A DNA stretch of 64,000 nt, taken from positions 930,001 through 994,000 of the forward strand of contig CAWFWX010000003.1 in the NCBI GenBank assembly GCA_963819635.1, given 5' to 3'. The notes under the pieces are model-generated. The model was given only the letters and a program-made list of their open reading frames with translations. It had not been told where the DNA came from and did no database searches. This document shows, in pieces, positions 18,257 to 26,416 of the stretch (position 1 is its first letter; the number at the start of each line of letters is the position of its first letter). The position numbers and the translations under genes were made by a program. This stretch comes from JACVRW01 sp963819635. GTDB lineage: Bacteria; Actinomycetota; Thermoleophilia; Solirubrobacterales; Thermoleophilaceae.

Positions 18257-21200
18257 CTAGCGCCTCCCGTGCTTTCTGCGCTTCTGCTGGCGCTTCGACT
18301 TCTGCTTCGGAGGCCCTGGCTTCGCGGCCGGCTCGCTCGGGGCGGCCGGAGCGGAGGGGGACGTCGGCGTCTCGGCCGACGGCTCCGCGGCGGGCTCGGG
18401 CGGCGGCGAAGGGGTCGGCTCCGCGGTCGGCCGCGGTGCGCCCTCGCCTCCACGCGGGGCGTCGTTCCCGCCACGCGGTGCGCCATCTCCCGGCGCGTCG
18501 TCGCCGCTGCGCGGCCTCGGCGCGGCGCGTGGCGCCGTCTGCGTGCTGGATCCGGAGCGCCCCGACGCGGCGCGGCGCTCGCGACGCGCGGCCCGGCTGG
18601 TCGGGGGCGGCGCGTCAGGCTTCGCCGTAGCGGCCGCGGTGGTCGGGCCGGCACCCGCTCGCGCCGGAGCAGCCGCGGCCACGCCGGCCGGGACGCCCGC
18701 GGCCGCCGGCGCCGGCTCGCCCAGCGCGCCCGGCGCGAACGCCGGGATGTGCCCGCCGAACTGCTGAAGCATCAGGCGGCGGCGCCGCATGTAGGTCTGC
18801 TCGCGCTCCTTCCACTCGACCAGCACCGGCGTGGCGATGAAGATCGACGAGTAGGCGCCCGAGATCACGCCCACGAGCAGCGCGAAGGCGAAGTCCTTCA
18901 GCGTCTCACCGCCGAACAGGAGCAGCGAGCCGACCGGCATCAGCACCACGAAGCTCGTGGCGAGCGATCGCGTGAACACCTCCGACATCGACCGGTTCGC
19001 GATCTGCGAGAAGGTCGCCCGCGGCATGCGCGGCACGTTCTCGCGTATTCGGTCGAACACGATCACCGTGTCGTAGAGCGAGTAACCGAGGATCGTGAGC
19101 AGGGCGGCGACGGTGGCCGTCGTCACCTCGCGATCGAAGAGCGCGTAGACGCCCGCCGTGATCAGCAGGTCGTGCGCCAGCGCGATCATCACGGGAACCG
19201 CGAACTTCCACTCGAACCGGAAGCCGATGTAGAGACCGATCAGGAGCAGCGACGCGATGATCGCGATGACCGCGGTCCTCGCGATCTGTGCGCCGAAGGT
19301 CGGCCCGACCGAGTTCGAGACGAAGTCCGACGTGGCGACGCCGAAGTCGTCGTTGAGCGCGTTCTGCACCCTCGCGACCTGCGGGGGGTTGAGCTGCGCG
19401 ACCTCGATCTGGAACACGTGCTGGCCGAGCTCGGGGTCCTGGACCTCCTGGATCTCGGCGTCGCCGTATCCGAGCGGCGTGAGCGTGTCGCGCACCTGAT
19501 CCACGCTCGCCTCCTGCCGGAGCGGCGCCGTTATCCGGGTGCCCGACTCGAAGTCGATGCCGAAGTTGATCCCGAGCGTGGAGATGGCGATCGCGCCCAC
19601 GGCCAGGATCGCGCCGGAGAACGAGAAGAACCAGCGCGAGTTCCCCATGAAGTCGAACGTCCAGCCCTTGCGCTCCTTCGTGGCGACACCGAGCGCACTG
19701 GGGCGCCGCAGGAGCCGCGAGCGCGCGAGCGAGCCGAGGATCGCGGAGGTGGCGAGCACCGCGGTGAAGAGCGACACGAGCGTGCCGACTCCCAGCGTGA
19801 AGGCGAATCCGCGCACGCCGGCAGTGGCCAGCGTGAACAGGATGAACGCCACGCCGATGGTCACGACGTTCGCGTCGATGATCGTCCGGAGCGCCTTGGT
19901 GTAGCCCGCCGAGATGGCGGCGGGCACGGAGCGCCCGCCCCGCACCTCCTCCTTTATTCGCTCGTACATGACGATGTTGGCGTCGGCCGCCACCGCCAGC
20001 GTGAGCACCATTCCCGCGATGCCCGGCAGCGTGAGCGTGATCGGGATCAGCTTGATCAGGGCGAAGAGCAGCACCGCGTAGATCAGCAGCGCCACCGTGG
20101 CCACCAGCCCGAGCACGCGGTAGAAGACCAGGAGGAAGAGGATCGTCAGCGCGAGGCCGGCCGCGGCCGCCGTGAGGCCCTGGTCGAGCGCCTGCTGGCC
20201 CAGCGTGGCCGAGACCTGCGTCTGCGAGATCAGCTTCAGGTCGATCGGCAGAGCGCCGATCCGGAGGTTCTCGGCGAGGTCCTGCGCCTGAGCGATGTCG
20301 CCGATGTTCTGGATCGACGCGCCGTTGCGGCCGTCGATGCCATCCGGGTTCTCCTGGTAGTCGATCGTCGCCAGCGAGACGATCTGGTTGTCCAGCGTGA
20401 TGGCGAAGCGCTGGAAGAACTGGTCCGGATCCGAGCCCTGCGGCGGGCATTTTGGATCGACGCCGGCGAGCGTCTCGCAGTCGCGCCCGCGGTCGGCGAT
20501 CTGCTTCGTCACGCGCGCGAACGCCTCGCGCCCCTTGTCCGTGAACTCCATGTTCACGAGCGGCTCGTTGGTGTTCGGGTCGAAGGCCTGCTCGGGGTTC
20601 TTGATCTCCTTGCCGTTCAGCACGGAGTCGTCCTCGATGACGAAGAAGCGATGGACGCGCGCGGACTGGTTCGGCGCCGCCTCGCCCTCCACGACCGCGA
20701 TCCCGCGCGGCACCTTGATGACGCGCGAGCCCTCGGGGGGACCGCCGGGCTCGCCAGGTGCAGGCGCCGCAGGACCGAGCGCCTCAAGCTCACGTTGGCA
20801 GGCCGTGCCCTTGGCGTAGGTGGCCGGGTCGCCGTCCGCCGGCTCGTAGTCGCTCAGCAGGCTCTTGCAGCTGTCGGAGGGCTCGTAGTCACCCTCGCGG
20901 AGCGGCTGGCCGTCGTTCCCGATCGGGTAGCGGTCCGGGCCGAACAGGTAGTAGCGGTCGGTGGCTGAGCTGTCGTTTTCCTTATCCGCCTTCTCCGGCG
21001 AGATGTCGGAGCCCGGCGGGACGTCCGACTGCTCGGCCTTCGGCTTCTGCTTCGCCGCGAACTCGGTCGCGTCGTAGAGAGCCTTCGAGCCGGCGAAGGG
21101 CACGTCCGGCGACTTGCCGAGGACATTCGGCTCCCAGTCGTAGAACTGGAGCTGCGCCGTCGAGCCGACCTGCGCGATCGCGCGCTCGGCGTTCTGCACG

Positions 21201-21484
21201 TCCGGCAGGCCGATCGAGATCTGGTCCCGGCCCGAGCGCTGGATCTCCGGCTCGGAGACGCCGAGCGCGTCGGTGCGCTTACGGATCGTCTCGAGCGCGT
21301 CGTCGAGCGCCTGCGGCGTGACGGTCGGGACCTGCGGGGTCGGCTGCCCCTGGTAGACGAGCTCGATGCCCCCCTTCAGGTCGAGGCCGAGCTTGGTCGG
21401 CTTGTCGACGATCACGAACGCCGCCGCCGCGAGCAGCAGCACCACGATCCCGAGGATCGAGAAGTTCCTGGTCCGGTTCGTCAT
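18257..21484 (-). CDS. secDF: Fused protein-export channel component SecDF with a disordered tail
   Basis: The 1075-aa protein contains SecD then SecF in one chain. SecD part: first TM with KLGLDLKGGIELVY, the SDF region IRKRTDALGVSEPEI, a large periplasmic domain and the RND-type helices (ADANIVMYERIKEE, the D5 motif). SecF part begins near residue 607 (FDFMGNSRWFFSFS) and carries INFGIDFESGTRI, GPTFGAQIARTAV and LGYSLYDTVIVFDRIREN. Residues about 905-1075 are Pro/Ala/Gly-rich with basic clusters (ending KQKSKRQQKRRKHGRR). It assists protein translocation using the proton gradient. It starts at ATG 21484, overlapping the upstream zinc-ribbon gene by 4 nt. Actinobacteria more often have separate secD and secF genes. 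Confidence 0.92.
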   Translation of the reverse strand: MTNRTRNFSILGIVVLLLAAAAFVIVDKPTKLGLDLKGGIELVYQGQPTPQVPTVTPQALDDALETIRKRTDALGVSEPEIQRSGRDQISIGLPDVQNAERAIAQVGSTAQLQFYDWEPNVLGKSPDVPFAGSKALYDATEFAAKQKPKAEQSDVPPGSDISPEKADKENDSSATDRYYLFGPDRYPIGNDGQPLREGDYEPSDSCKSLLSDYEPADGDPATYAKGTACQRELEALGPAAPAPGEPGGPPEGSRVIKVPRGIAVVEGEAAPNQSARVHRFFVIEDDSVLNGKEIKNPEQAFDPNTNEPLVNMEFTDKGREAFARVTKQIADRGRDCETLAGVDPKCPPQGSDPDQFFQRFAITLDNQIVSLATIDYQENPDGIDGRNGASIQNIGDIAQAQDLAENLRIGALPIDLKLISQTQVSATLGQQALDQGLTAAAAGLALTILFLLVFYRVLGLVATVALLIYAVLLFALIKLIPITLTLPGIAGMVLTLAVAADANIVMYERIKEEVRGGRSVPAAISAGYTKALRTIIDANVVTIGVAFILFTLATAGVRGFAFTLGVGTLVSLFTAVLATSAILGSLARSRLLRRPSALGVATKERKGWTFDFMGNSRWFFSFSGAILAVGAIAISTLGINFGIDFESGTRITAPLRQEASVDQVRDTLTPLGYGDAEIQEVQDPELGQHVFQIEVAQLNPPQVARVQNALNDDFGVATSDFVSNSVGPTFGAQIARTAVIAIIASLLLIGLYIGFRFEWKFAVPVMIALAHDLLITAGVYALFDREVTTATVAALLTILGYSLYDTVIVFDRIRENVPRMPRATFSQIANRSMSEVFTRSLATSFVVLMPVGSLLLFGGETLKDFAFALLVGVISGAYSSIFIATPVLVEWKEREQTYMRRRRLMLQQFGGHIPAFAPGALGEPAPAAAGVPAGVAAAAPARAGAGPTTAAATAKPDAPPPTSRAARRERRAASGRSGSSTQTAPRAAPRPRSGDDAPGDGAPRGGNDAPRGGEGAPRPTAEPTPSPPPEPAAEPSAETPTSPSAPAAPSEPAAKPGPPKQKSKRQQKRRKHGRR

Positions 21485-21924
21485 CGCGGGGTGAGCACGA
21501 GCAGAAGGCCCCCGTCGTCGTCGTATGCGGGGAAGATGTCAGCCTTCGCCTGCTCGGGGCGGTCTCCCTCGGCATGCACGACCACCGGCTTGTCGAGGAT
21601 CCGCACGCCCCACTCGAGCGCGGTCGCCACGTAGTCGTCGCCATTGTCGAACTTCAGGTTCAGCACGTCCTGCACCGGGCGGCCGATCACGTCCAGGTCC
21701 CCGAGGCCCGTGAGCTCGCGCGCGCCGCGGCCGGTGCCGATGAGCCGGGCCTGCTGGTCGAGGATGAAGAACGCCGCGTTGGGCGCGGGGTAGTAGTCGT
21801 CGAGCAGCTCGAACAGGAAGCCGAAGCCGCACCGCTTGCAGCTCTTGGCGCGGCTCTGGAAGCCGGCGGTGCGTTCTGAGGATTCGCTGCGATTCCCGCA
21901 GTTCGGGCAGATGAAGATGGGCAT
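21481..21924 (-). CDS. Zinc-ribbon plus PAS-domain protein
   Basis: From ATG 21924 the 147-aa protein begins with a zinc ribbon (FICPNCGN and CKRCGFGF, two CxxC pairs) followed by a PAS-like domain: NAAFFILDQQARLIGTGRGARELTGLGDLDVIGRPVQD. No enzymatic domain follows; the protein ends LLLVLTPR. It lies between ruvB and secDF in the same orientation, overlaps the secDF start by 4 nt and may sense a ligand or redox state. The larger in-frame extension above 21924 is an Arg/Ser-rich shadow of ruvB flanking sequence and was not used. I do not know a named family. Confidence 0.7.
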   Translation of the reverse strand: MPIFICPNCGNRSESSERTAGFQSRAKSCKRCGFGFLFELLDDYYPAPNAAFFILDQQARLIGTGRGARELTGLGDLDVIGRPVQDVLNLKFDNGDDYVATALEWGVRILDKPVVVHAEGDRPEQAKADIFPAYDDDGGLLLVLTPR

Positions 21925-21961
21925 CCGAAGGTCAAGGGTAGGCGCTGGCCTAAAGCGGAGA

Positions 21962-23002
21962 TTAGAAGAGGCGCTGCCCGCCGCCGCGGGGCGGTTCGAG
22001 ACCGAGGTGGGCGAATGCCGAGTCGGTCGCCGTGCGGCCTCGCGGGGTCCGCATGAGGTAGCCCTGCTGGAGCAGATAGGGCTCATAGACGTCCTCGATC
22101 GTGTCGGCTTCCTCACCCACCGCGACGGCCAGCGTGCTCAGGCCGACCGGGCCTCCGCCGAACTTTTCGCAGATGGCGCGGAGGATCTCACGATCGAGCC
22201 GGTCGAGACCGGCGGCGTCCACCTCGAGCAGGTCGAGACCCTCGGCCGCCACCCGCGCGTCTATCTGTCCCGTGCCGCGCACCTCGGCGTAGTCGCGCAC
22301 CCGCTTCAAGAGTCGATTGGCCACACGGGGGGTGCCGCGCGAGCGCCCGGCGATCGTCTTGGCGCCGGCGGAGTCGATCTCGACCTCGAGAATGCCCGCC
22401 GAGCGCAGCACGATCCGCGCGAGGTCAGCCGGCTGGTAGAGCTCGAGCCGGTGCGTGACGCCGAAGCGGTCGCGGAGCGGCGTGGTGAGCAGGCCGGTGC
22501 GCGTCGTGGCGCCGATCAGCGTGAAGGCCGGGAGGTCGAGCGAGACGACAGCTGCGCCCGCGCCCTGCCCGACCGTGATCGGCAGCGTGCGGTCCTCCAT
22601 CGCGGGATAGAAGGTCTCCTCGAGCGCGCGCGGGAGACGGTGGATCTCGTCGACGAAGAAGACGCTGCGCGACTCCAGCGCGGTCAGATAGCTCGCAACG
22701 TCGCCCTTCCGCTCGAGCGCCGGGCCGGCCGTCGACACGAAGGGCGCCCCCAGCTCGTTCGCGACGATCTGCGCGAGCGAGGTCTTGCCCAGCCCAGGAG
22801 GGCCGGCGAGCAGGACGTGGTCGAGCGCCTCGTCGCGTGCGCGCGCGGCCTCGATGAAGATGGCGAGCTGCTCCTTGATGCGCTCCTGGCCCACGAAGTC
22901 GGCGAGCCGCTTGGGGCGCAGCGAGCGGTCGAGCTCCTCGTCGGGGCTCAGCGCCGCGGGATCCTGGATCCGCTCGGCACCGGGGGTGCGGATGCCGGTC
23001 AC
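21962..23002 (-). CDS. ruvB: Holliday-junction DNA helicase RuvB
   Basis: The 346-aa AAA+ ATPase has Walker A GPPGLGKTSL, Walker B VFFVDEIHRLPRALEE, sensor 1 GATTRTGLLT, the arginine-finger region LRDRFG, and the winged-helix C-terminal domain with TIEDVYEPYLLQQGYLMRTPRGR. It drives branch migration of Holliday junctions as a hexamer pair with RuvA. It overlaps ruvA by 4 nt (ATGA around 23002-22999), the usual coupling. Length matches the family (about 340 aa). Confidence 0.97.
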   Translation of the reverse strand: MTGIRTPGAERIQDPAALSPDEELDRSLRPKRLADFVGQERIKEQLAIFIEAARARDEALDHVLLAGPPGLGKTSLAQIVANELGAPFVSTAGPALERKGDVASYLTALESRSVFFVDEIHRLPRALEETFYPAMEDRTLPITVGQGAGAAVVSLDLPAFTLIGATTRTGLLTTPLRDRFGVTHRLELYQPADLARIVLRSAGILEVEIDSAGAKTIAGRSRGTPRVANRLLKRVRDYAEVRGTGQIDARVAAEGLDLLEVDAAGLDRLDREILRAICEKFGGGPVGLSTLAVAVGEEADTIEDVYEPYLLQQGYLMRTPRGRTATDSAFAHLGLEPPRGGGQRLF

Positions 23003-23577
23003 CGCGCCGCCCTCAGCGCGCCCGCGATCAGGTCCTCGGCGGTCTCGCCGGCGGCCTGGTCGAGCAGGCGATCGGCCTCCTGCGGCGTGAACCCGAGCCC
23101 GAGGAGGCCCTCGCGGGCGAGCGTCCGCGGGTCATCAGAAGCCGTTCGGCGGACGACGATGTCGTCGGTGGCTTTGCCCGCGACCTTCTCGCGCAGCTCC
23201 ACGATGATCCGCTCGGCGGTGCGCTTGCCGATGCCCGGCACGGCCTGGAAGCGCGCGGTGTCGCCCGAGGCCAGGGCGTTCAGCAGCTCGCGCGGGGCGC
23301 CGCCGGAGAGCACGGCGAGCGCGACCTTCGGCCCCACGCTCTGCACGCCGATCAGCATCAGGAACAGCTCGCGCTCCGCCTCGCTCGAGAACCCGTACAG
23401 GTGCATGCCGTCGTCGCGCAGGACGAGATGGGTGAGCAGCGTGGCCTGCTCGCCGGCGCGCGGCAGCGTGGACAGCGTCTCGGAGGACACGCTCAGGCGG
23501 TAGCCGACCCCGGAGGCCTCTATGACGGCCTCGCCGGGCAGCCGTGAGATGACCGTTCCACGGACCGACGCGATCAC
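22999..23577 (-). CDS. ruvA: Holliday-junction DNA-binding protein RuvA
   Basis: The 192-aa protein has the N-terminal OB fold (VIASVRGTVISRLPGEAVIEASGVGYRLSV), tandem helix-hairpin-helix motifs (FLMLIGVQSVGPKVALAVLSG and FQAVPGIGKRTAERI) and the C-terminal RuvB-binding domain (LGLGFTPQEADRLLDQ). GTG 23577 is the start because AAGGAGG lies 8-9 nt upstream; the longer in-frame start is unlike RuvA. Its start overlaps the stop of a 22-codon ORF that itself overlaps the ruvC stop. Confidence 0.96.
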   Translation of the reverse strand: MIASVRGTVISRLPGEAVIEASGVGYRLSVSSETLSTLPRAGEQATLLTHLVLRDDGMHLYGFSSEAERELFLMLIGVQSVGPKVALAVLSGGAPRELLNALASGDTARFQAVPGIGKRTAERIIVELREKVAGKATDDIVVRRTASDDPRTLAREGLLGLGFTPQEADRLLDQAAGETAEDLIAGALRAAR

Positions 23578-23642
23578 GCGAACGCCCTCCTTCGCAGGCC
23601 GATGGGGAGCTTGCGCCGAAGCTTGCGGCGGCGCCACTTCAT
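23574..23642 (-). CDS. 22-codon basic ORF bridging ruvC and ruvA
   Basis: ATG 23642-23640 overlaps the ruvC TGA (23641-23639) by ATGA, and the ORF's own TGA (23576-23574) overlaps the ruvA GTG (23577-23575) as GTGA. The peptide is 22 residues and strongly basic (about 9 Arg/Lys). The ruvA ribosome-binding site AAGGAGG lies inside it. No homologue is recognised; it could simply be a translational coupler that carries ribosomes from ruvC to ruvA. Whether the peptide is stable is unknown. Confidence 0.4.
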   Translation of the reverse strand: MKWRRRKLRRKLPIGLRRRAFA

Positions 23643-24127
23643 CCGAGCGCCTCCCGGAGCGGCGCCCCGTTCACGTGGCAGATCGCCACCGCGAGCGCAT
23701 CCGCCGCGTGGTCGGGCTCGGGGGGCTCGGGCAGCGACAGGAGCGCGCCGACCATCCGCTGCACCTGGCCCTTCGCGGCCGAGCCGCTCCCGCATACCGC
23801 CTGCTTCACCGCCTGCGGGGTGTAGGAGAAGCACGGAATGCCGGCCATGCCGGCGGAAAGAAGCACGACCCCGCGCGCCTGGCCCACCGCGAAGGCGCTG
23901 TGGGCGTTGCGGCCGAAGTAGAGGTCCTCCACCGCCAGCGCGGTGGGCTCGTACGCGCAGATGAGGTCGCACACGCGCGCGTGGATCTGGGCGAGCCGCC
24001 GTTCGAGCGGCACACCCGCACGGGTGTCGATGACGCCGCCGTCGAGCGCGGCGAGCCGCCCGCCCTGCGAGACCACGACGCCGAACCCGGTGTTCGCGGT
24101 ACCCGGGTCTATGCCGAGGACGATCAC
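23639..24127 (-). CDS. ruvC: Crossover junction endonuclease RuvC
   Basis: The 162-aa protein has MIVLGIDPGTANTGFGVV (first catalytic Asp), ALAVEDLYFGRNAHSAF (Glu), YTPQAVKQAVCGSGSAAKGQVQRMV (DNA-contact helix) and PDHAADALAVAICHV (the Asp-His pair). It resolves Holliday junctions symmetrically. The length matches the family. It is followed by the 22-codon ORF and ruvA in a tight block; the promoter must lie at or above the perfect inverted repeat at 24174-24208. Confidence 0.97.
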   Translation of the reverse strand: MIVLGIDPGTANTGFGVVVSQGGRLAALDGGVIDTRAGVPLERRLAQIHARVCDLICAYEPTALAVEDLYFGRNAHSAFAVGQARGVVLLSAGMAGIPCFSYTPQAVKQAVCGSGSAAKGQVQRMVGALLSLPEPPEPDHAADALAVAICHVNGAPLREALG

Positions 24128-24173
24128 TGATAGGAGGGATTCTGCGTCCGGCGGCGGACGCCTCCCGACAAAG

Positions 24174-24208
24174 GGGTCAGACCCTTAACACCGTTAAGGG
24201 TCTGACCC
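24174..24208. terminator. Perfect 16-bp inverted repeat, probable terminator
   Basis: GGGTCAGACCCTTAAC (24174-24189) and its exact reverse complement (24193-24208) are separated by only ACC. The arms nest a second palindrome, GGGTCAGACCC. It immediately follows the DoxX-like stop (24209) and precedes ruvC (start 24127), so it can end the upstream transcript. It is less GC-rich than its surroundings, and the GGGTCAGACCC word is also typical of short dispersed repeats. Confidence 0.6.
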
Positions 24209-24562
24209 TTAACGTGTTCCGCGCCAGGTGAGCAGGGCGAACAGCCCCTGCACGGGCAGCCGCGCCCACAGCGCGCCTGCCGGGATCTTCGGAAACCGCT
24301 CGGGGTGGAGCGCCATGTGGATGTTGGCCGGGTAGACGGCCACGAGCGTCGCGAGCAGCCACCAGCGGGCGCCGCGCCGCGTGCTCTCGGGCAGGATCGC
24401 GAGCCCGCCCGCCAGCTCGGCCAGGCCGCTCACCACCACGACCTCCTTCTTCCAGCGCGCGATCGCCGGCGGCACGATCGACTCGTACTGGCGTGGGATC
24501 ACGAAGTGCATGACGCCGGCGACCAGCCAGAAGGCCGCCGCGCCGATCCGGGCGGCCATCAC
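24209..24562 (-). CDS. DoxX-like membrane protein
   Basis: The roughly 117-aa protein has an N-terminal AARIGAAAFWLVAGVMHF helix, then PRQYESIVPPAIARWKKE, a helix VVVVSGLAELAGGLAIL, WWLLATLVAVYPANIHMAL and a short C-terminal segment. The VVSGLAELAGGLAIL and YPANIHMAL motifs are typical of the DoxX/DUF417-like four-helix family, whose physiological role is unclear. GTG 24562 or ATG 24559 could start it; the ATG lies inside the yebC stop, so the two are coupled. A strong hairpin follows its stop. Confidence 0.8.
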   Translation of the reverse strand: MMAARIGAAAFWLVAGVMHFVIPRQYESIVPPAIARWKKEVVVVSGLAELAGGLAILPESTRRGARWWLLATLVAVYPANIHMALHPERFPKIPAGALWARLPVQGLFALLTWRGTR

Positions 24563-25311
24563 GCCGCGGCCACCCGCTCCAGTACCTCGGCGTCCACGTC
24601 GAAGTTGGCGTGCACTCCCTGCACGTCGTCGTTCTCCTCGAGCGCGTCGATCAGCCGCATGAGCGTGCCCACCCGGTCCTCCTCGACCGGGGTGCGGGTG
24701 GTCGGCCGCTGAACCATCTCGGCAGAGTCGATCTCGACGCCGGCCTCCTCGAGCGCCCGCCGGACGGCGGTGAGCTCGCCCGGCCCGGTCACGACCTCCC
24801 AGACGTCGCCGTCGAGCGCCACGTCCTCGGCGCCCGCGTCGATCGCCGGCAGCAGGTCGTCCTCGGAGTAGCGCGAGCCGTCGACCACGATCTCGCCCTT
24901 CTTCTCGAAGGTCCAGGCCACCGAGCCCGGCTCGCCCAGGCTCCCGCCGTGCGTGGTGAAGATGTGGCGGATCTCGGCGCTGGTGCGGTTGCGGTTGTCG
25001 GTGAGCGCCTCCACCAGCACGGCCACGCCGCCGGGCCCATAACCCTCGTAAACCACGGCCTCGAAGGCGTCCGCGTCCGAATCGGCGCCGGTGCCCTTCG
25101 CGATCGCGCGCTCGATGTTGTCCTTCGGCATCGAGGCATCCCTCGCCTTCTGGATGGCGAGCGCCAGCGACGGGTTCCCCTCCGGGTCTCCCCCGCCCTC
25201 ACGCGCGGCGACGGTTATCGCGCGCGTCAGCTTCGTGAACAGGACGCCGCGCTTCGCGTCGACAGCCTTCTTCTTGTGCTTGATCGATGCCCACTTGGAG
25301 TGACCTGCCAT
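24559..25311 (-). CDS. yebC: YebC/PmpR-family transcriptional regulator or translation-associated factor
   Basis: The 250-aa protein opens with the signature GHSKWASIKHKKKAVDAKRG and has the YebC-specific VYEGYGPGGVAVLVEALTDNRNRT and HGGSLGEPGSVAWTFEKKG; the C terminus DNDDVQGVHANFDV is also characteristic. Such proteins bind DNA or act in translation at proline stretches; here they can only be named by family. A TAGACT element lies 9 nt upstream of ATG 25311 and no Shine-Dalgarno is obvious. It heads the yebC-DoxX run and commonly neighbours ruvC in actinobacteria. Confidence 0.95.
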   Translation of the reverse strand: MAGHSKWASIKHKKKAVDAKRGVLFTKLTRAITVAAREGGGDPEGNPSLALAIQKARDASMPKDNIERAIAKGTGADSDADAFEAVVYEGYGPGGVAVLVEALTDNRNRTSAEIRHIFTTHGGSLGEPGSVAWTFEKKGEIVVDGSRYSEDDLLPAIDAGAEDVALDGDVWEVVTGPGELTAVRRALEEAGVEIDSAEMVQRPTTRTPVEEDRVGTLMRLIDALEENDDVQGVHANFDVDAEVLERVAAA

Positions 25312-25334
25312 AGGCGATCAAGTCTACGTCGCAG

Positions 25335-26396
25335 ATGCCGATGGTCCCCGCAGGGATGCGCGGCCTAAGGGACAGCCTCACCCGCCACCGCCACGAGGAC
25401 GGGGACGTCTTCGACGACGGTCCCCTGCCCGACCTGACCTCCGGCGTTATGTGGAGCGCCACGGGCGTCCTCGGGGCGATCGTCCTGGCGCTGCCCGGGT
25501 CCGACCGCAGCCATATGGTGTTCGCGCTCGTGCTCGCCGGCTTCGCGGTCGGGTGGGGACTCTTCTCGCTGTACCTGGCCTCTCGCGGCGGCGGGATGTC
25601 GGTCAGCCAGCGGGCGCTCGTGACCGCCTGCACGATGCCGATCGTGGCGTTCTCTCTCTGGGCGACCGGCGGGGCGACCAGCTTCCTCCAGCCGGTGATG
25701 ATCTTCACCGCGCTGTTCATCTCGTACTTCTTCCCGCCGCGGCTCGCCTGGCCGCTGAACGCGCTCTTCGTCTACGCCTACGCGACGCCGCTGTTCTACG
25801 ACGGGCAGGCGATCCCCGTGGGCTACCCCGCCCGCCTCGCGATGTTCGCGCTCGCGGTGGCGGGCGCGACGATCGCCATCCAGTTCCTGAAGGGACGGCT
25901 CGTGCGCGCCGAGCTGCATCAGCGCCACATGGCCGAGCGCGACGCGCTCACGGGCGTGATGAACCGGCGCGCGTTCGACGCCGCGCTCGAGCGCGCGGCC
26001 TCCACACGCGAGCCGTACGCGCTGATCCTGATCGACCTCGACGACTTCAAGCGAATCAACGACGAGCAGGGCCACCCCGCCGGCGACGCCGTGCTCTGCT
26101 CGGTCGCCGTGGCGGCCTCGACCGTTGCCCGCAAGGGCGACTGCGTGGCCCGCATCGGCGGCGACGAGTTCGCGATCCTCGCGCCCGGCGCGGGAGCGTC
26201 CGGCGTGCTCCGGCTGCTCCGCGACCTCCGCGACGTGATCGACTTCCCCGCCACCTTCGCGGCCGGCCTCGTGCCCGACGACGCGCACACGCCCGAGGAG
26301 CTCGTGGCACACGCCGACGCTCGCCTGATGGCGCAGAAGCGCGACGGCAAGCTGCGCCAGCCGATCCTGAGCGTGCGCGGCATCGGCGTTCCTTAA
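25335..26396 (+). CDS. Membrane GGDEF diguanylate cyclase
   Basis: The 353-aa protein has about six hydrophobic segments in the first 185 residues (MWSATGVLGAIVLAL to FALAVAGATIAIQFL), then a GGDEF domain: DALTGVMNRRAFD, ALILIDLDDFKRINDEQGHPAGD, an intact RKGD inhibition site five residues before ARIGGDEFAIL, and a weak tail. It makes cyclic di-GMP at the membrane and likely obeys product inhibition. The start is ATG 25335 or 25356; both precede a charged N terminus. It is divergent from yebC and followed 21 nt later by the large secreted protein gene. Confidence 0.92.
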   Translation: MPMVPAGMRGLRDSLTRHRHEDGDVFDDGPLPDLTSGVMWSATGVLGAIVLALPGSDRSHMVFALVLAGFAVGWGLFSLYLASRGGGMSVSQRALVTACTMPIVAFSLWATGGATSFLQPVMIFTALFISYFFPPRLAWPLNALFVYAYATPLFYDGQAIPVGYPARLAMFALAVAGATIAIQFLKGRLVRAELHQRHMAERDALTGVMNRRAFDAALERAASTREPYALILIDLDDFKRINDEQGHPAGDAVLCSVAVAASTVARKGDCVARIGGDEFAILAPGAGASGVLRLLRDLRDVIDFPATFAAGLVPDDAHTPEELVAHADARLMAQKRDGKLRQPILSVRGIGVP

Positions 26397-26416
26397 TCCG
26401 GCTACGCTCCGCTCGT

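Noticed and set aside
18269..20968. An 899-aa open frame antisense to secDF
   Set aside because: No domain, Arg/Glu-rich low-information composition; the opposite strand is unmistakably SecD-SecF.
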